From an uncultured Oscillospiraceae bacterium (GTDB taxonomy: Bacteria; Bacillota; Clostridia; Oscillospirales; Acutalibacteraceae): a DNA stretch of 15,409 nt. Position numbers and translations under genes: made by a program. The notes below the pieces were generated by a model. It was given only the letters and a program-made list of their open reading frames with translations, did not search any database and was not told the origin of the DNA. Positions within the stretch are counted from its first letter, which is position 1. Each line of letters starts with the position of its first letter. This document shows, in pieces, positions 1 to 7,462 of the stretch. The stretch spans positions 1-15,409 of the forward strand of contig USIK01000009.1 of assembly GCA_900554775.1 (NCBI GenBank). The letters run 5' to 3'.

Positions 1-18
1 ACGACGCTCTTCCGATCT
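1..18 (+). other. Illumina TruSeq adapter remnant (non-biological)
   Basis: These 18 bases (ACGACGCTCTTCCGATCT) are identical to the 3' end of the standard Illumina TruSeq universal/read-1 adapter. The homology to DprA begins with the very next codon (cct tac gga, Pro-Tyr-Gly of the family's xYG segment). The adapter therefore replaces upstream genomic sequence and was left on the contig end by incomplete trimming. It should not be translated or used in homology searches. Confidence 0.95.
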
Positions 19-798
19 CCTTACGGAATGAATCTTTCGAAAAGCATGGCTTACAAGGCGGCTTTGAGCGGCGCAAACGTTGTAAGCGGCGGCGCGCTCG
101 GGATTGACGCTGCGGCGCATGAGGGAGCAATTGAAGCTGGAGGAAGCACGATTGCCGTGCTTGGCTGCGGGATTAACACGAATTATCTTATATCCAACAG
201 CTTTCTTAGAAGTAAAATAGCCAAATCTGGGGTTTTAATTTCGGAATATCCTCCTGATTACCCTGCTTTTGCGTGCAATTTCCCGAAAAGGAACAGGATA
301 ATTTCTGGACTTTCGGATGCAACTGTGGTGGTTGAAGCTGGCAAAAAGAGCGGTTCGCTTATTACTGCGAACTTAGCAAATAATCAGAACAGGGATGTTT
401 TCGTTGCACCGATTGACCTTAGAAGCCCGCTTAGCGAAGGCATTATTTCGCTTATAAATGACGGGGTGAAAGTGGTTGTTGACATGGAAGATTTGGTGAA
501 AAGCTATGAACACAAGCTTAAAAATAAACTCCCGAGCATTAGCATAAAAAGGCCTGCTTTTAGTTCCTTGCATGAAAAAAAGCCGAAACTTAAAGAAAAC
601 GTTTCGCCGGAAGTGCCCGAAAATATTTCAAAAAACGCTAAAAAAGTTTATGATATTTTGGGTGGGGGCGCAATGAACGCTGATTTGATATGCAAAAAAT
701 CCGGCATGAAAATAGAAATTGTTCTTTCATCTTTGACAGAACTTGAGATTTATGGTCTAATTAAAAATAATACAGGAAAAGAGTATGAAAAAATTTAA
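19..798 (+). CDS. dprA: DNA-processing protein DprA, 5'-truncated at contig edge
   Basis: DprA (Smf) loads RecA onto incoming single-stranded DNA during natural transformation and is widely conserved even outside known competent species. Only the C-terminal ~259 residues are present. The Rossmann-like DprA fold is visible as VSGGALGIDAAAHEGA, then TIAVLGCG, the SEYPP segment, FPKRNRIISGLS, VVVEAGKKSGSLITANLA and the S-G-I-LI stretch. After a Lys-rich linker, the last ~60 residues (NISKNAKKVYDILGG to the end) look like the C-terminal winged-helix (DprA_WH) domain. The gene is cut by the contig edge, not by mutation: the frame is open through position 19, and an ATG at 28 lies inside the conserved fold, so it is not the real start. 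It is followed 26 nt later by topA, the usual Bacillota order dprA-topA-trmFO. Confidence 0.93.
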   Translation, partial: PYGMNLSKSMAYKAALSGANVVSGGALGIDAAAHEGAIEAGGSTIAVLGCGINTNYLISNSFLRSKIAKSGVLISEYPPDYPAFACNFPKRNRIISGLSDATVVVEAGKKSGSLITANLANNQNRDVFVAPIDLRSPLSEGIISLINDGVKVVVDMEDLVKSYEHKLKNKLPSISIKRPAFSSLHEKKPKLKENVSPEVPENISKNAKKVYDILGGGAMNADLICKKSGMKIEIVLSSLTELEIYGLIKNNTGKEYEKI

Positions 799-824
799 AA
801 TATTTTTGTTTGGATGGGTTAGCT

Positions 825-2927
825 ATGAGTAATTTAGTAATTGTGGAATCGCCTGCAAAGGCAAAAACTATAAAAAAATATTTGGGCAAAAATTACGACG
901 TAACCTCTTCGATGGGGCACATTAGAGATTTGCCGCCTAAAAGACTTAGCGTTGACGTTAAGAAAAATTTCGAGCCTAAATATCAAATCATAAAAGGAAA
1001 AGAAGAAATCGTTAAGGAGCTTAAAGAAAAGGCCAAAAAAGCCGATAAAGTAATTTTAGCAACGGACCCTGACCGCGAAGGGGAAGCTATTTCTTGGCAT
1101 CTTGCTAATTTGCTTGGCCTTGACCTTAACGATAAAAACAGGGTTACCTTCAATGAAATAACCAAAAATGGTGTTGAAACCGGAATAAAATCTCCGAGGA
1201 AAGTTGACCTCGACTTGGTTGGCGCTCAGCAAACCAGAAGAGTTCTTGACAGGCTTGTTGGTTATAAAGTGAGCCCGTTTCTTTCGCAAAAGATTTATAA
1301 AGGTCTTTCGGCAGGAAGGGTTCAGTCGGTTGCTCTTCGCATGATTGTTGACAGAGAAGACGAAATTAGAAAATTTGTTCCGAAAGAATACTGGAGCATT
1401 GACGCGCAGTTTATTCCAAAGGGCATGAGGAAGTCGTTCCCGGCTGCATTTTACGGCGACGAAAAAGGAAAAATTGAAATAGACAATGAAAAAAAGGCAA
1501 ATGAAATTCTCACGGACCTTGACGGGTCGAATTTTGAAATTGGCAAGCTTAAAAAAGGAAAAAGGAAAAGAAATCCTGCGCCGCCTTTCATAACTTCAAC
1601 TTTGCAGCAAGAGGCTTCAAGGAAGCTCGGCTTCACGGCTAAACGCACGATGCTTGCGGCCCAGCAGCTTTATGAAGGAATAGAGCTCGAAGGCAAAGGC
1701 CTCATGGGACTTATAACCTACATGAGATCGGACTCTTTAAGGGTTTCGAAAGAGGCTTTGGACGGCGCACGAAGCTACATTTTGGATGTTTGGGGCAAGA
1801 AATATTTGCCCGAAGAAGCGAGAGTTTTCAAAACTAAAGCTAACGCTCAGGATGGCCACGAAGCGATCAGGCCGACCGACCCGAGCCTTGCGCCTGACGC
1901 TGTGAAAGCGAGCTTGAGCAATGATCAATTTAAGATTTACAAGCTTGTTTGGGAGCGCTTTATTGCAAGCCAGATGGCAAATTGCCTTCAAAACACAACA
2001 AAGGTTGAGGTCTATGCATCTAAAGAAAATTCAGAAAAGAAATATATTTTCAAAGCTTCGACTTACACCATTGCGTTTGATGGTTTCATGGCTTTGTATG
2101 TTGAAGGCAAAGACATTGCCGAAGAAAAGGCCAAAGCCTTCCCGGAACTTGCTGAAGGAATGCCGGTTAAAGCCAAATCAATAGTGCCGAATCAGCACTT
2201 CACCGAGCCTCCGCCAAGATATACCGAGGCTTCGCTTATTAAATCCCTCGAAGAAGAAGGAATCGGAAGACCTTCGACATATGCTTCGATAATTTCAACG
2301 ATTACTGCGAGAGAATACGTTAAAAAAGAAGCGAAAATTTTAAGACCGACCGAACTTGGAGAGGTTGTTAACAAACTCATGAAAGAGCGCTTTTCGAGCA
2401 TTGTCAACCTTAAATTCACGGCGCAAATGGAGAATAACCTTGACGAAGTTGCCGAAGGAAAAATAACTTGGACCGAACCGCTTAGCAAATTTTATGAAGA
2501 TCTTATGAAAATGCTTGAAAAAGCTAAGAAAGAAATGGAAGGCGTGAAGATCTTCCTTGAAGAAGATAAGATCGACAAAACTTGCGAGCTTTGCGGCAAA
2601 CCAATGGTTATTAAAAGAGGGAGATACGGCAAATTCATCGGTTGCTCGGGCTACCCTGAATGCAAAAATATTCAAAAATTAGTTGAAGAAATCGGCGTTA
2701 CTTGCCCGAAATGCGGCGGAAATGTTATCAAGCGCCAAACTAAACGCAAACGCGATTTTTACGGTTGCAGCAACTTCCCGAATTGCCATTTTATTTCGTG
2801 GGATGAACCTTTAAACGAAAAATGCCCGAAATGCGGAGAAATTCTTTTCAAGAAAAACGGCAAGAAAATAAAAATTTATTGCAAAGGCGAAGGCTGCGGC
2901 TACGAAAGGACATCAGAAAATGAATAA
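825..2927 (+). CDS. topA: DNA topoisomerase I (type IA)
   Basis: Relaxes negatively supercoiled DNA by transient cleavage of one strand through a 5'-phosphotyrosine. From the ATG at 825 the protein is 700 aa, normal for the family. The N-terminal Toprim domain begins LVIVESPAKAKTIKKYLG and contains the metal-binding ATDPDREGEAISWHLA (DPDRE about residues 81-85). The cleavage domain carries QTRRVLDRLVGYKVSPFL and SAGRVQSVALR. The catalytic Tyr lies in GLITYMRSDS at about residue 299. The C-terminus has three four-Cys zinc ribbons at about residues 587-613, 627-654 and 667-691. A TTG at 810 is in frame, but the product from 825 begins directly with the conserved MSNLVIVESPAKAK, and a weak purine-rich GGATGGG (812-818) precedes it, so 825 is preferred. 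The stop codon overlaps the trmFO start by 8 nt, implying co-translation. Confidence 0.97.
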   Translation: MSNLVIVESPAKAKTIKKYLGKNYDVTSSMGHIRDLPPKRLSVDVKKNFEPKYQIIKGKEEIVKELKEKAKKADKVILATDPDREGEAISWHLANLLGLDLNDKNRVTFNEITKNGVETGIKSPRKVDLDLVGAQQTRRVLDRLVGYKVSPFLSQKIYKGLSAGRVQSVALRMIVDREDEIRKFVPKEYWSIDAQFIPKGMRKSFPAAFYGDEKGKIEIDNEKKANEILTDLDGSNFEIGKLKKGKRKRNPAPPFITSTLQQEASRKLGFTAKRTMLAAQQLYEGIELEGKGLMGLITYMRSDSLRVSKEALDGARSYILDVWGKKYLPEEARVFKTKANAQDGHEAIRPTDPSLAPDAVKASLSNDQFKIYKLVWERFIASQMANCLQNTTKVEVYASKENSEKKYIFKASTYTIAFDGFMALYVEGKDIAEEKAKAFPELAEGMPVKAKSIVPNQHFTEPPPRYTEASLIKSLEEEGIGRPSTYASIISTITAREYVKKEAKILRPTELGEVVNKLMKERFSSIVNLKFTAQMENNLDEVAEGKITWTEPLSKFYEDLMKMLEKAKKEMEGVKIFLEEDKIDKTCELCGKPMVIKRGRYGKFIGCSGYPECKNIQKLVEEIGVTCPKCGGNVIKRQTKRKRDFYGCSNFPNCHFISWDEPLNEKCPKCGEILFKKNGKKIKIYCKGEGCGYERTSENE

Positions 2928-4230
2928 AACCATAAACGTGATAGGCGCAGGCTTGGCGGGGTGTGAAGCGGCTTGGCAGATTGCAAAAAGAGGAATAAGA
3001 GTTAACCTTTATGAAATGAAACCGAAAAAATTTTCTCCGGCGCACAGCAGCAGAAATCTTTGTGAGCTTGTTTGCTCGAATTCTTTTAAGGCCGACAGGC
3101 TCGAAAGCGCAGCAGGACTTTTGAAAGAAGAAATGAGAGTTTTCGATTCTTTGATTCTTGCTTGCGCTGATGCGTGCAGGGTTCCCGCCGGAGGAGCCCT
3201 CGCGGTTGACAGGGAAAAATTTTCTTCCATGGTGACTGAAAAAATTAAATCAAACGATTTTATTAATTTCATTTCGCAAGAAATTACTGAAATTCCAAAA
3301 GATGGAATAAATATAATTGCGACGGGGCCTTTGACTTCTGAGGCTTTTTCTGAAAATATTAAAAATTTCTGCGGCGGGTGCCTTAGCTTTTTCGATGCTG
3401 CTGCTCCGATCGTTACTTTTGAAAGCATTGATATGAACAGTGCGTTTTTCGCTTCAAGATACGATAAAGGCGACGGGGATGATTATTTAAATTGCCCACT
3501 TTCAAAAGAAGAATATGAAGTTTTTTACAATGAGCTTATAAATGCTGAGCGTGCGCCGCTTCATGACGTTGACAAAGTGAATGTTTATGAAGGCTGCATG
3601 CCTGTTGAAATCATGGCTAAACGGGGTTTTGACACTCTTCGCTTTGGCCCGATGAAACCCGTTGGGCTTAGAGATCCAAAAACTGGCGAGAGGCCTTTTG
3701 CTGTGGTTCAGCTCAGGAAAGAAACTGTTTCGGGCGAGCTTTTTAACATGGTTGGCTTCCAAACGAATTTGAAATTCGGCGAGCAAAAAAGAGTTTTCTC
3801 GCTTATTCCTGCGCTTAAAAACCTTGATATCGTTAGGTATGGCGTTATGCACCGCAACACTTTCATTGATTCGCCAAGGCTTTTAAGTGCAGATTACAGC
3901 ACGCGCGCTAACCCAAATTTATTCTTCGCAGGGCAGATAACAGGCGTTGAAGGGTACATCGAGTCCGCTTCTTCGGGCTTGCTCGCGGGTATTAATGCTG
4001 CAAAAAGACTGATGGGTGAAGAAACGGTTAAGCTTCCAGAAACAACCATGCTTGGCGCTCTTTCTTCTTATATAAGCGATGAAAATGTTAAGAATTTTCA
4101 GCCAATGGGTGCGAATTTTGGTATAATAAAATCACTGGATGAAAAAATTAAAGATAAAAAACTGAAGTACACGAAAATGTCTGAGAGATCTTTGGAATAT
4201 CTTAAAAGTTTAGTGGAGGGAAAAGTATGA
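2920..4230 (+). CDS. trmFO: Methylenetetrahydrofolate-tRNA-(uracil-5-)-methyltransferase TrmFO
   Basis: FAD- and folate-dependent enzyme that makes 5-methyluridine at tRNA position 54 in the T-loop. It uses methylenetetrahydrofolate rather than SAM and is characteristic of most Gram-positive bacteria. The 436-residue protein has the N-terminal dinucleotide-binding motif GAGLAGCEAA (residues 9-18), the CELVCSNSFKAD block with Cys52, and VYEGCMPVEIMAKRG with Cys226. Cys226 is at the same number as the catalytic Cys of the B. subtilis enzyme as I recall it. RFGPMKPVGL and the C-terminal FAGQITGVEGYIESASSGLLAGINAA are also family hallmarks. An AAAGGA (2905-2910) precedes the ATG by 9 nt. The gene overlaps topA by 8 nt and plsX by 4 nt (ATGA), so it sits mid-operon. 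Confidence 0.97.
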   Translation: MNKTINVIGAGLAGCEAAWQIAKRGIRVNLYEMKPKKFSPAHSSRNLCELVCSNSFKADRLESAAGLLKEEMRVFDSLILACADACRVPAGGALAVDREKFSSMVTEKIKSNDFINFISQEITEIPKDGINIIATGPLTSEAFSENIKNFCGGCLSFFDAAAPIVTFESIDMNSAFFASRYDKGDGDDYLNCPLSKEEYEVFYNELINAERAPLHDVDKVNVYEGCMPVEIMAKRGFDTLRFGPMKPVGLRDPKTGERPFAVVQLRKETVSGELFNMVGFQTNLKFGEQKRVFSLIPALKNLDIVRYGVMHRNTFIDSPRLLSADYSTRANPNLFFAGQITGVEGYIESASSGLLAGINAAKRLMGEETVKLPETTMLGALSSYISDENVKNFQPMGANFGIIKSLDEKIKDKKLKYTKMSERSLEYLKSLVEGKV

Positions 4231-5243
4231 GGATAATAGTTGATGCTTGCGGTGGAGACAAAGGCCCTATTGAGGCCATCAAGGCTTGCCGTGCGGCGGC
4301 TGATGAGTTTGGTTTTGAAATTAGCTTGGTTGGAAACGAAAGCGAAATAAAAAGCCAGAGCGAAAAAAGCAAAATATCGCTTGAAAAAATTGATAATATC
4401 CACGCTTCGGATGTAATTCATATGCACGACTCGCCCATGAGCATAATGAAAGAAAAGAAAGAATCTTCGATGGCTAAAGGTCTTAGAATGCTTGCGGGCG
4501 GCGAGGGCGATGCCTATGATTCTTCGGGGAATAGCGGTGCGCTGACCGTTGGCGGCACTTTGATCGTTAAAAGAATCAAGAATATATTAAGGTGCGATTT
4601 TGCTCCTGTGATTCCTAAATTTTACGGATTTTTTATGTTATTCGACAGGGGCGCTAATGTTGATTGCCGCCCGGAAATGCTGTGCCAGTTTGGAGTTATG
4701 GGTTCGGTTTATATGAAAAATGTTATGCTTGTTAACGACCCGAAAGTTGGCCTTGCGAACATCGGAGCAGAAAAGTGCAAAGGTGGCGAGCTCCAGCAAG
4801 AAGCCTATGAGCTTTTGAGCAAAAGTGGGCTTAATTTCATAGGAAACATCGAAGCGAGGGATATTCCTTCAGGCGCCGCAGATGTAGTGGTTGCTGACGG
4901 TTTCACTGGGAATATCATCCTCAAACTTTATGAAGGAATGGCAAAAGAAATATTCGGTAAATTCAAAGGAATTTTAACTAAAAATTTGAAAAATAAACTT
5001 GCAGCATGCCTTTTGAAATCAGATTTAACCGAGCTTAAAAAGAAAATGGACTATAAAGAATACGGCGGAGCACCCCTTATGGGAACTTCGAAGCCTGTGT
5101 TTAAAGCTCACGGAAATGCTGATGCAAAAACGTTCAAAAGCGCTATTCGTCTGGCAGGAGAATATGCAAAAAGAAACGTTGTGGGCGTGATTTCAGAAGC
5201 GGTTAGAGAAACAAAAACCGAAGATAAGGGAGAGGGGTTTTAA
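4227..5243 (+). CDS. plsX: Phosphate acyltransferase PlsX
   Basis: Converts acyl-ACP to acyl-phosphate, the acyl donor for PlsY in the first step of bacterial phospholipid synthesis; it is a peripheral membrane enzyme. The 338-residue protein begins MRIIVDACGGDKGP (family MxIAVDAMGGD). It has SSGNSGALTVGG, corresponding to the SAGNTGALLAGG loop, then RCDFAPVIP, the LVNDPKVGLANIGAE block and VADGFTGNIILKLYEG. The start is firm: GGAGGG (4215-4220) lies 6 nt upstream, and the ATG overlaps the trmFO TGA as ATGA, typical of translational coupling. The usual Bacillota companions fabD/fabG/acpP do not follow; rnc starts on the base after the plsX stop. Position 3 of the DAxGGD motif is Cys rather than the common Met, which is minor. 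Confidence 0.96.
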   Translation: MRIIVDACGGDKGPIEAIKACRAAADEFGFEISLVGNESEIKSQSEKSKISLEKIDNIHASDVIHMHDSPMSIMKEKKESSMAKGLRMLAGGEGDAYDSSGNSGALTVGGTLIVKRIKNILRCDFAPVIPKFYGFFMLFDRGANVDCRPEMLCQFGVMGSVYMKNVMLVNDPKVGLANIGAEKCKGGELQQEAYELLSKSGLNFIGNIEARDIPSGAADVVVADGFTGNIILKLYEGMAKEIFGKFKGILTKNLKNKLAACLLKSDLTELKKKMDYKEYGGAPLMGTSKPVFKAHGNADAKTFKSAIRLAGEYAKRNVVGVISEAVRETKTEDKGEGF

Positions 5244-5927
5244 GTGGTTGAAGAACTTGAAAGTAAAATAGGATACACTTTTAAAAACAGAAAACTTTTG
5301 AAAATAGCTTTAACTCATTCGTCATTTGCGAATGAATCCGGCGGAAAATTCGTTAGTTATGAAAGGCTTGAATTTTTGGGGGATTCAGTTTTGGGGATAA
5401 TAACTTCAGATTATATTTTCAGAACATTCCCGCATTTGCCGGAAGGCGAGCTCACGAAATTGAGGGCAACGCTTGTTTGCGAAAAGCAACTTTGTGTTTT
5501 CTCGCAAGAGCTCGGGCTTAAAAAGTTCATTAAATTGAGCCGCGGTGAACGCCACTGCATGGGTCAGAACAGGCCCTCGATTTTAGCCGACGTTTTCGAA
5601 GCAATTTGCGCTGCAATTTACCTTGATTCAGGAATGGAAGAAGCCAAAAATTTCGTGCTTAAATTCATAGTTCCTGCGGTGAAAAATCCAAAAATTCAAA
5701 ACGCTAAGGATTATAAGACTGATTTACAAGAAATAGTCCAGAAAAACCCGGGCGAGACGATTGAATACGTTCTTATTAAAGAGGAAGGCCCAGACCACGA
5801 CAAAAAATTCACGGTTGAGGCTAAAATTAGCAACAACCCCGTGGGAAGAGGAAGCGGAAAAAGCAAGAAAGAAGCCGAGCAGCATGCGGCCAAGGCTGCG
5901 CTTCTACTCATGGGATATTCTAAATAA
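5244..5927 (+). CDS. rnc: Ribonuclease III
   Basis: Double-strand-specific endoribonuclease that processes rRNA precursors and structured mRNAs, acting as a homodimer with Mg2+. The 227-residue protein has the catalytic domain signature YERLEFLGDSVLG (E43 and D47) and LADVFEAICAAIYLD (D116 and E119), so the acidic cluster is complete. The C-terminal double-stranded RNA-binding domain spans about residues 157-224 (DYKTDLQEIVQK, then VGRGSGKSKKEAEQHAAKAAL). The start is GTG at 5244, directly abutting the plsX TAA with no gap. It is preceded by AGGGAGAGGGG (5227-5237) 6 nt upstream, so termination-reinitiation coupling is likely. In many relatives smc lies between rnc and ftsY; here it is absent. 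Confidence 0.97.
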   Translation: MVEELESKIGYTFKNRKLLKIALTHSSFANESGGKFVSYERLEFLGDSVLGIITSDYIFRTFPHLPEGELTKLRATLVCEKQLCVFSQELGLKKFIKLSRGERHCMGQNRPSILADVFEAICAAIYLDSGMEEAKNFVLKFIVPAVKNPKIQNAKDYKTDLQEIVQKNPGETIEYVLIKEEGPDHDKKFTVEAKISNNPVGRGSGKSKKEAEQHAAKAALLLMGYSK

Positions 5928-5931
5928 AGTT

Positions 5932-5937
5932 AGGAGG
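5932..5937 (+). promoter_or_regulatory. Shine-Dalgarno that sets the ftsY start at GTG 5945
   Basis: A perfect AGGAGG ends one base before the ATG at 5939, too close for initiation there. The in-frame GTG at 5945 is 7 nt away. It gives a product beginning M-GIFSKIKENLQKTRDN, which matches the usual FtsY N-terminus (MGFFxKLKxxLxKTR). Confidence 0.75.
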
Positions 5938-6379
5938 AATGCGTGTGGGGATTTTTAGCAAGATAAAAGAAAATCTTCAAAAAACAAGAGACAACATAAC
6001 GAAAAAAATTGACGGCATTGTTAAGTCGTTTACCAAGATAGATGAAGAATTTTTCGAAGAGCTGGAAGAAATTTTGATCAGCAGTGATGTTGGCGTTTCC
6101 ACTTCTGAGCTCATTTGCGAGAAATTAAAAGCTAAAGTTAAAAGCCACGGCGAAACCGACCCTGAAAAAATAAAAGATCTTTTGAAGGAAGTTATCACTG
6201 AGGTTATTTCGGGCGAAAATGAACTTAAAATTGAAACGAAACCTTCGATTATTCTCGTCGTGGGAGTTAACGGAGTGGGCAAAACGACAACCATTGCAAA
6301 GCTTGCTCACATGATTAAAAACGAAGGCAAATGCGGTCTTTTGGCTGCTGGATTCACCTTCCGTGCGTCTGAAGCTGAG

Positions 6380-6382
6380 TAG
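6380..6382 (+). other. In-frame TAG replacing a conserved Gln codon of ftsY
   Basis: The context is GAG TAG CTT GAA: Glu-stop-Leu-Glu, against the family's E-Q-L. The following base is C. No other in-frame TAG occurs in any intact gene here. hrcA uses TAG as its terminal codon at a natural C-terminus, which argues against TAG being a sense codon in this genome. Confidence 0.9.
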
Positions 6383-6847
6383 CTTGAAATTTTTGCGCAA
6401 AAAAATGATTGCCAGATAGTCAAGCAGCCGGATTGCTCTGATTCCGCTGCAGTGGTTTTTGATGCTATATCTTCAGCGAAAGCAAAAGGCATTGACGTTA
6501 TAATCTGCGACACTGCAGGAAGGCTTCATAACAAGCAAAATCTTATGCGTGAGCTTGAAAAAATTAATAAAATTATCAATAGAGAGCTCCCTGATGCTGA
6601 CAAAGAAACTTTGCTCGTGATTGACGCTTCGACGGGCCAAAATGGGCTTAATCAAGCGGTTGAGTTTAAGAAAATTCTTGATTTAACAGGCATTGTGCTA
6701 ACGAAACTTGACGGTACAGCCAAGGGCGGCATAGCTTTGGCGATTAAAAATCAGCTTGACGTGCCGGTTAAACTTATAGGTTTAGGAGAAGACATTGGCA
6801 GCTTGCGCAAGTTTGATGCCGAAGAATTTGCAGGCGCATTGTTTGAA

Positions 6848-6854
6848 AAAGGAG
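6848..6854 (+). promoter_or_regulatory. Shine-Dalgarno that sets the yqeK start at GTG 6864
   Basis: AAAGGAG runs directly into an ATG at 6855, which would leave no spacer. The in-frame GTG at 6864 lies 9 nt downstream of the last G, an optimal distance, and removes an 8-nt overlap with the ftsY stop. Confidence 0.7.
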
Positions 6855-6863
6855 ATGAATAAA

Positions 6864-7436
6864 GTGTATGATTTAATTGCAATTTGCAAAGATTTGAAAA
6901 GTAAAGTATCTGAAAAAAGGTATAATCACTGCATAAATGTTGGCAATATGGCTAAAAAACTTGCGAAAATTTATGGTGTTGACGAAAAAAAAGCGTATAT
7001 CGCCGGTATCCTTCACGATATTTGCAAAGAATTTAGCTACAAAGAGCAACTTGAAATCATTGAAGGAATAGAATTTCGCCCGCCGGAATATTGCAAGAAA
7101 TATCACAAAGTTTTTCACGGTTGGGTTGGCAGCATTTATGCAAGGAATTACCTTCAAATAACTGATTGCGACGTTTTAAACGCCATTCGCTATCACACTA
7201 CCGGAAGAAAAGACATGAGCACGCTTGAAAAAATAATATACAATGCTGATTGCGTTTCAATCGAACGCAGATTTGACGGGGTTGAATATTTTAGAAGGAT
7301 TGCTCAGTCTGACCTTAATGTTGTTATTATCCACAAGCTTTCGGAAGCTATGAGGAATTCGCTTAAAAAGCAATATATATTAATTCGCGATAGCTTTGAG
7401 GCTTACAACGACCTTGTTGGAAATTACAATATTTGA
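6864..7436 (+). CDS. yqeK: YqeK-type HD hydrolase, symmetrical Ap4A hydrolase
   Basis: HD-superfamily phosphohydrolase; characterised YqeK proteins cleave the alarmone-like nucleotide Ap4A symmetrically to two ADP. From GTG 6864 the protein is 190 aa, the usual length. The metal-binding set is visible: RYNHCINVGNMAKKLA (His22), GILHDICKE (His51-Asp52), VFHGWVGSIYARN (His85), IRYHTTGRKDMSTLEKIIYNAD (His111, Asp129). The HTTGRxxMSxLEKIIYxAD block is diagnostic for YqeK among HD proteins. After the last Asp, the family's IEPxR appears altered to VSIERRFDGVEYFRR, a modest deviation. An in-frame ATG at 6855 is possible but has no SD spacing. In related genomes yqeK usually sits with nadD and rsfS, upstream of leuS; here nadD and rsfS are missing and ftsY precedes it. 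Confidence 0.93.
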   Translation: MYDLIAICKDLKSKVSEKRYNHCINVGNMAKKLAKIYGVDEKKAYIAGILHDICKEFSYKEQLEIIEGIEFRPPEYCKKYHKVFHGWVGSIYARNYLQITDCDVLNAIRYHTTGRKDMSTLEKIIYNADCVSIERRFDGVEYFRRIAQSDLNVVIIHKLSEAMRNSLKKQYILIRDSFEAYNDLVGNYNI

Positions 7437-7462
7437 TTTTGAAAAGAAAGAGGTAAAATAAA

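Larger units (their letters stand above)
5945..6862 (+). pseudogene. ftsY: Signal recognition particle receptor FtsY, interrupted by an in-frame amber codon
   Basis: FtsY is the membrane-associated GTPase that docks the SRP-ribosome complex at the Sec translocon and is normally essential. Read through the amber codon, the protein would be 305 aa, right for a short Gram-positive FtsY. The N-terminal helical domain (KENLQKTRDNITKKI and following) precedes the P-loop GVNGVGKTTTIAKLA (about residues 107-121). Later motifs are VIICDTAGRLHNK (G3), IDASTGQN, LTKLDGTAKGG (G4) and GLGE (G5). Codon 146 (6380-6382) is TAG exactly where the family has Gln in the (A/V)EQL sequence, so one C-to-T change explains it; the frame is the same on both sides. 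Nine codons upstream, the DTFRA motif reads FTFRA, losing a normally invariant catalytic Asp. The N-terminal piece (to 6382) contains the P-loop but not G3-G5. Possibilities are a sequencing or assembly error, a real nonsense allele, or suppression by an amber-reading tRNA. The family identity is certain; functional status is not. Confidence 0.85.

Noticed and set aside
28..30. ATG at 28 as the start of a complete 256-aa dprA
   Set aside because: It falls inside the conserved Rossmann-like fold (PYG just upstream is also conserved). The gene is truncated by the contig edge and adapter, so this is not a true start.
6380..6382. Genome-wide reassignment of TAG to glutamine
   Set aside because: hrcA ends at TAG at its natural C-terminus. 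Reading through would add 23 codons overlapping the grpE ribosome site and start. Only one internal TAG is seen, and all other intact genes lack it.
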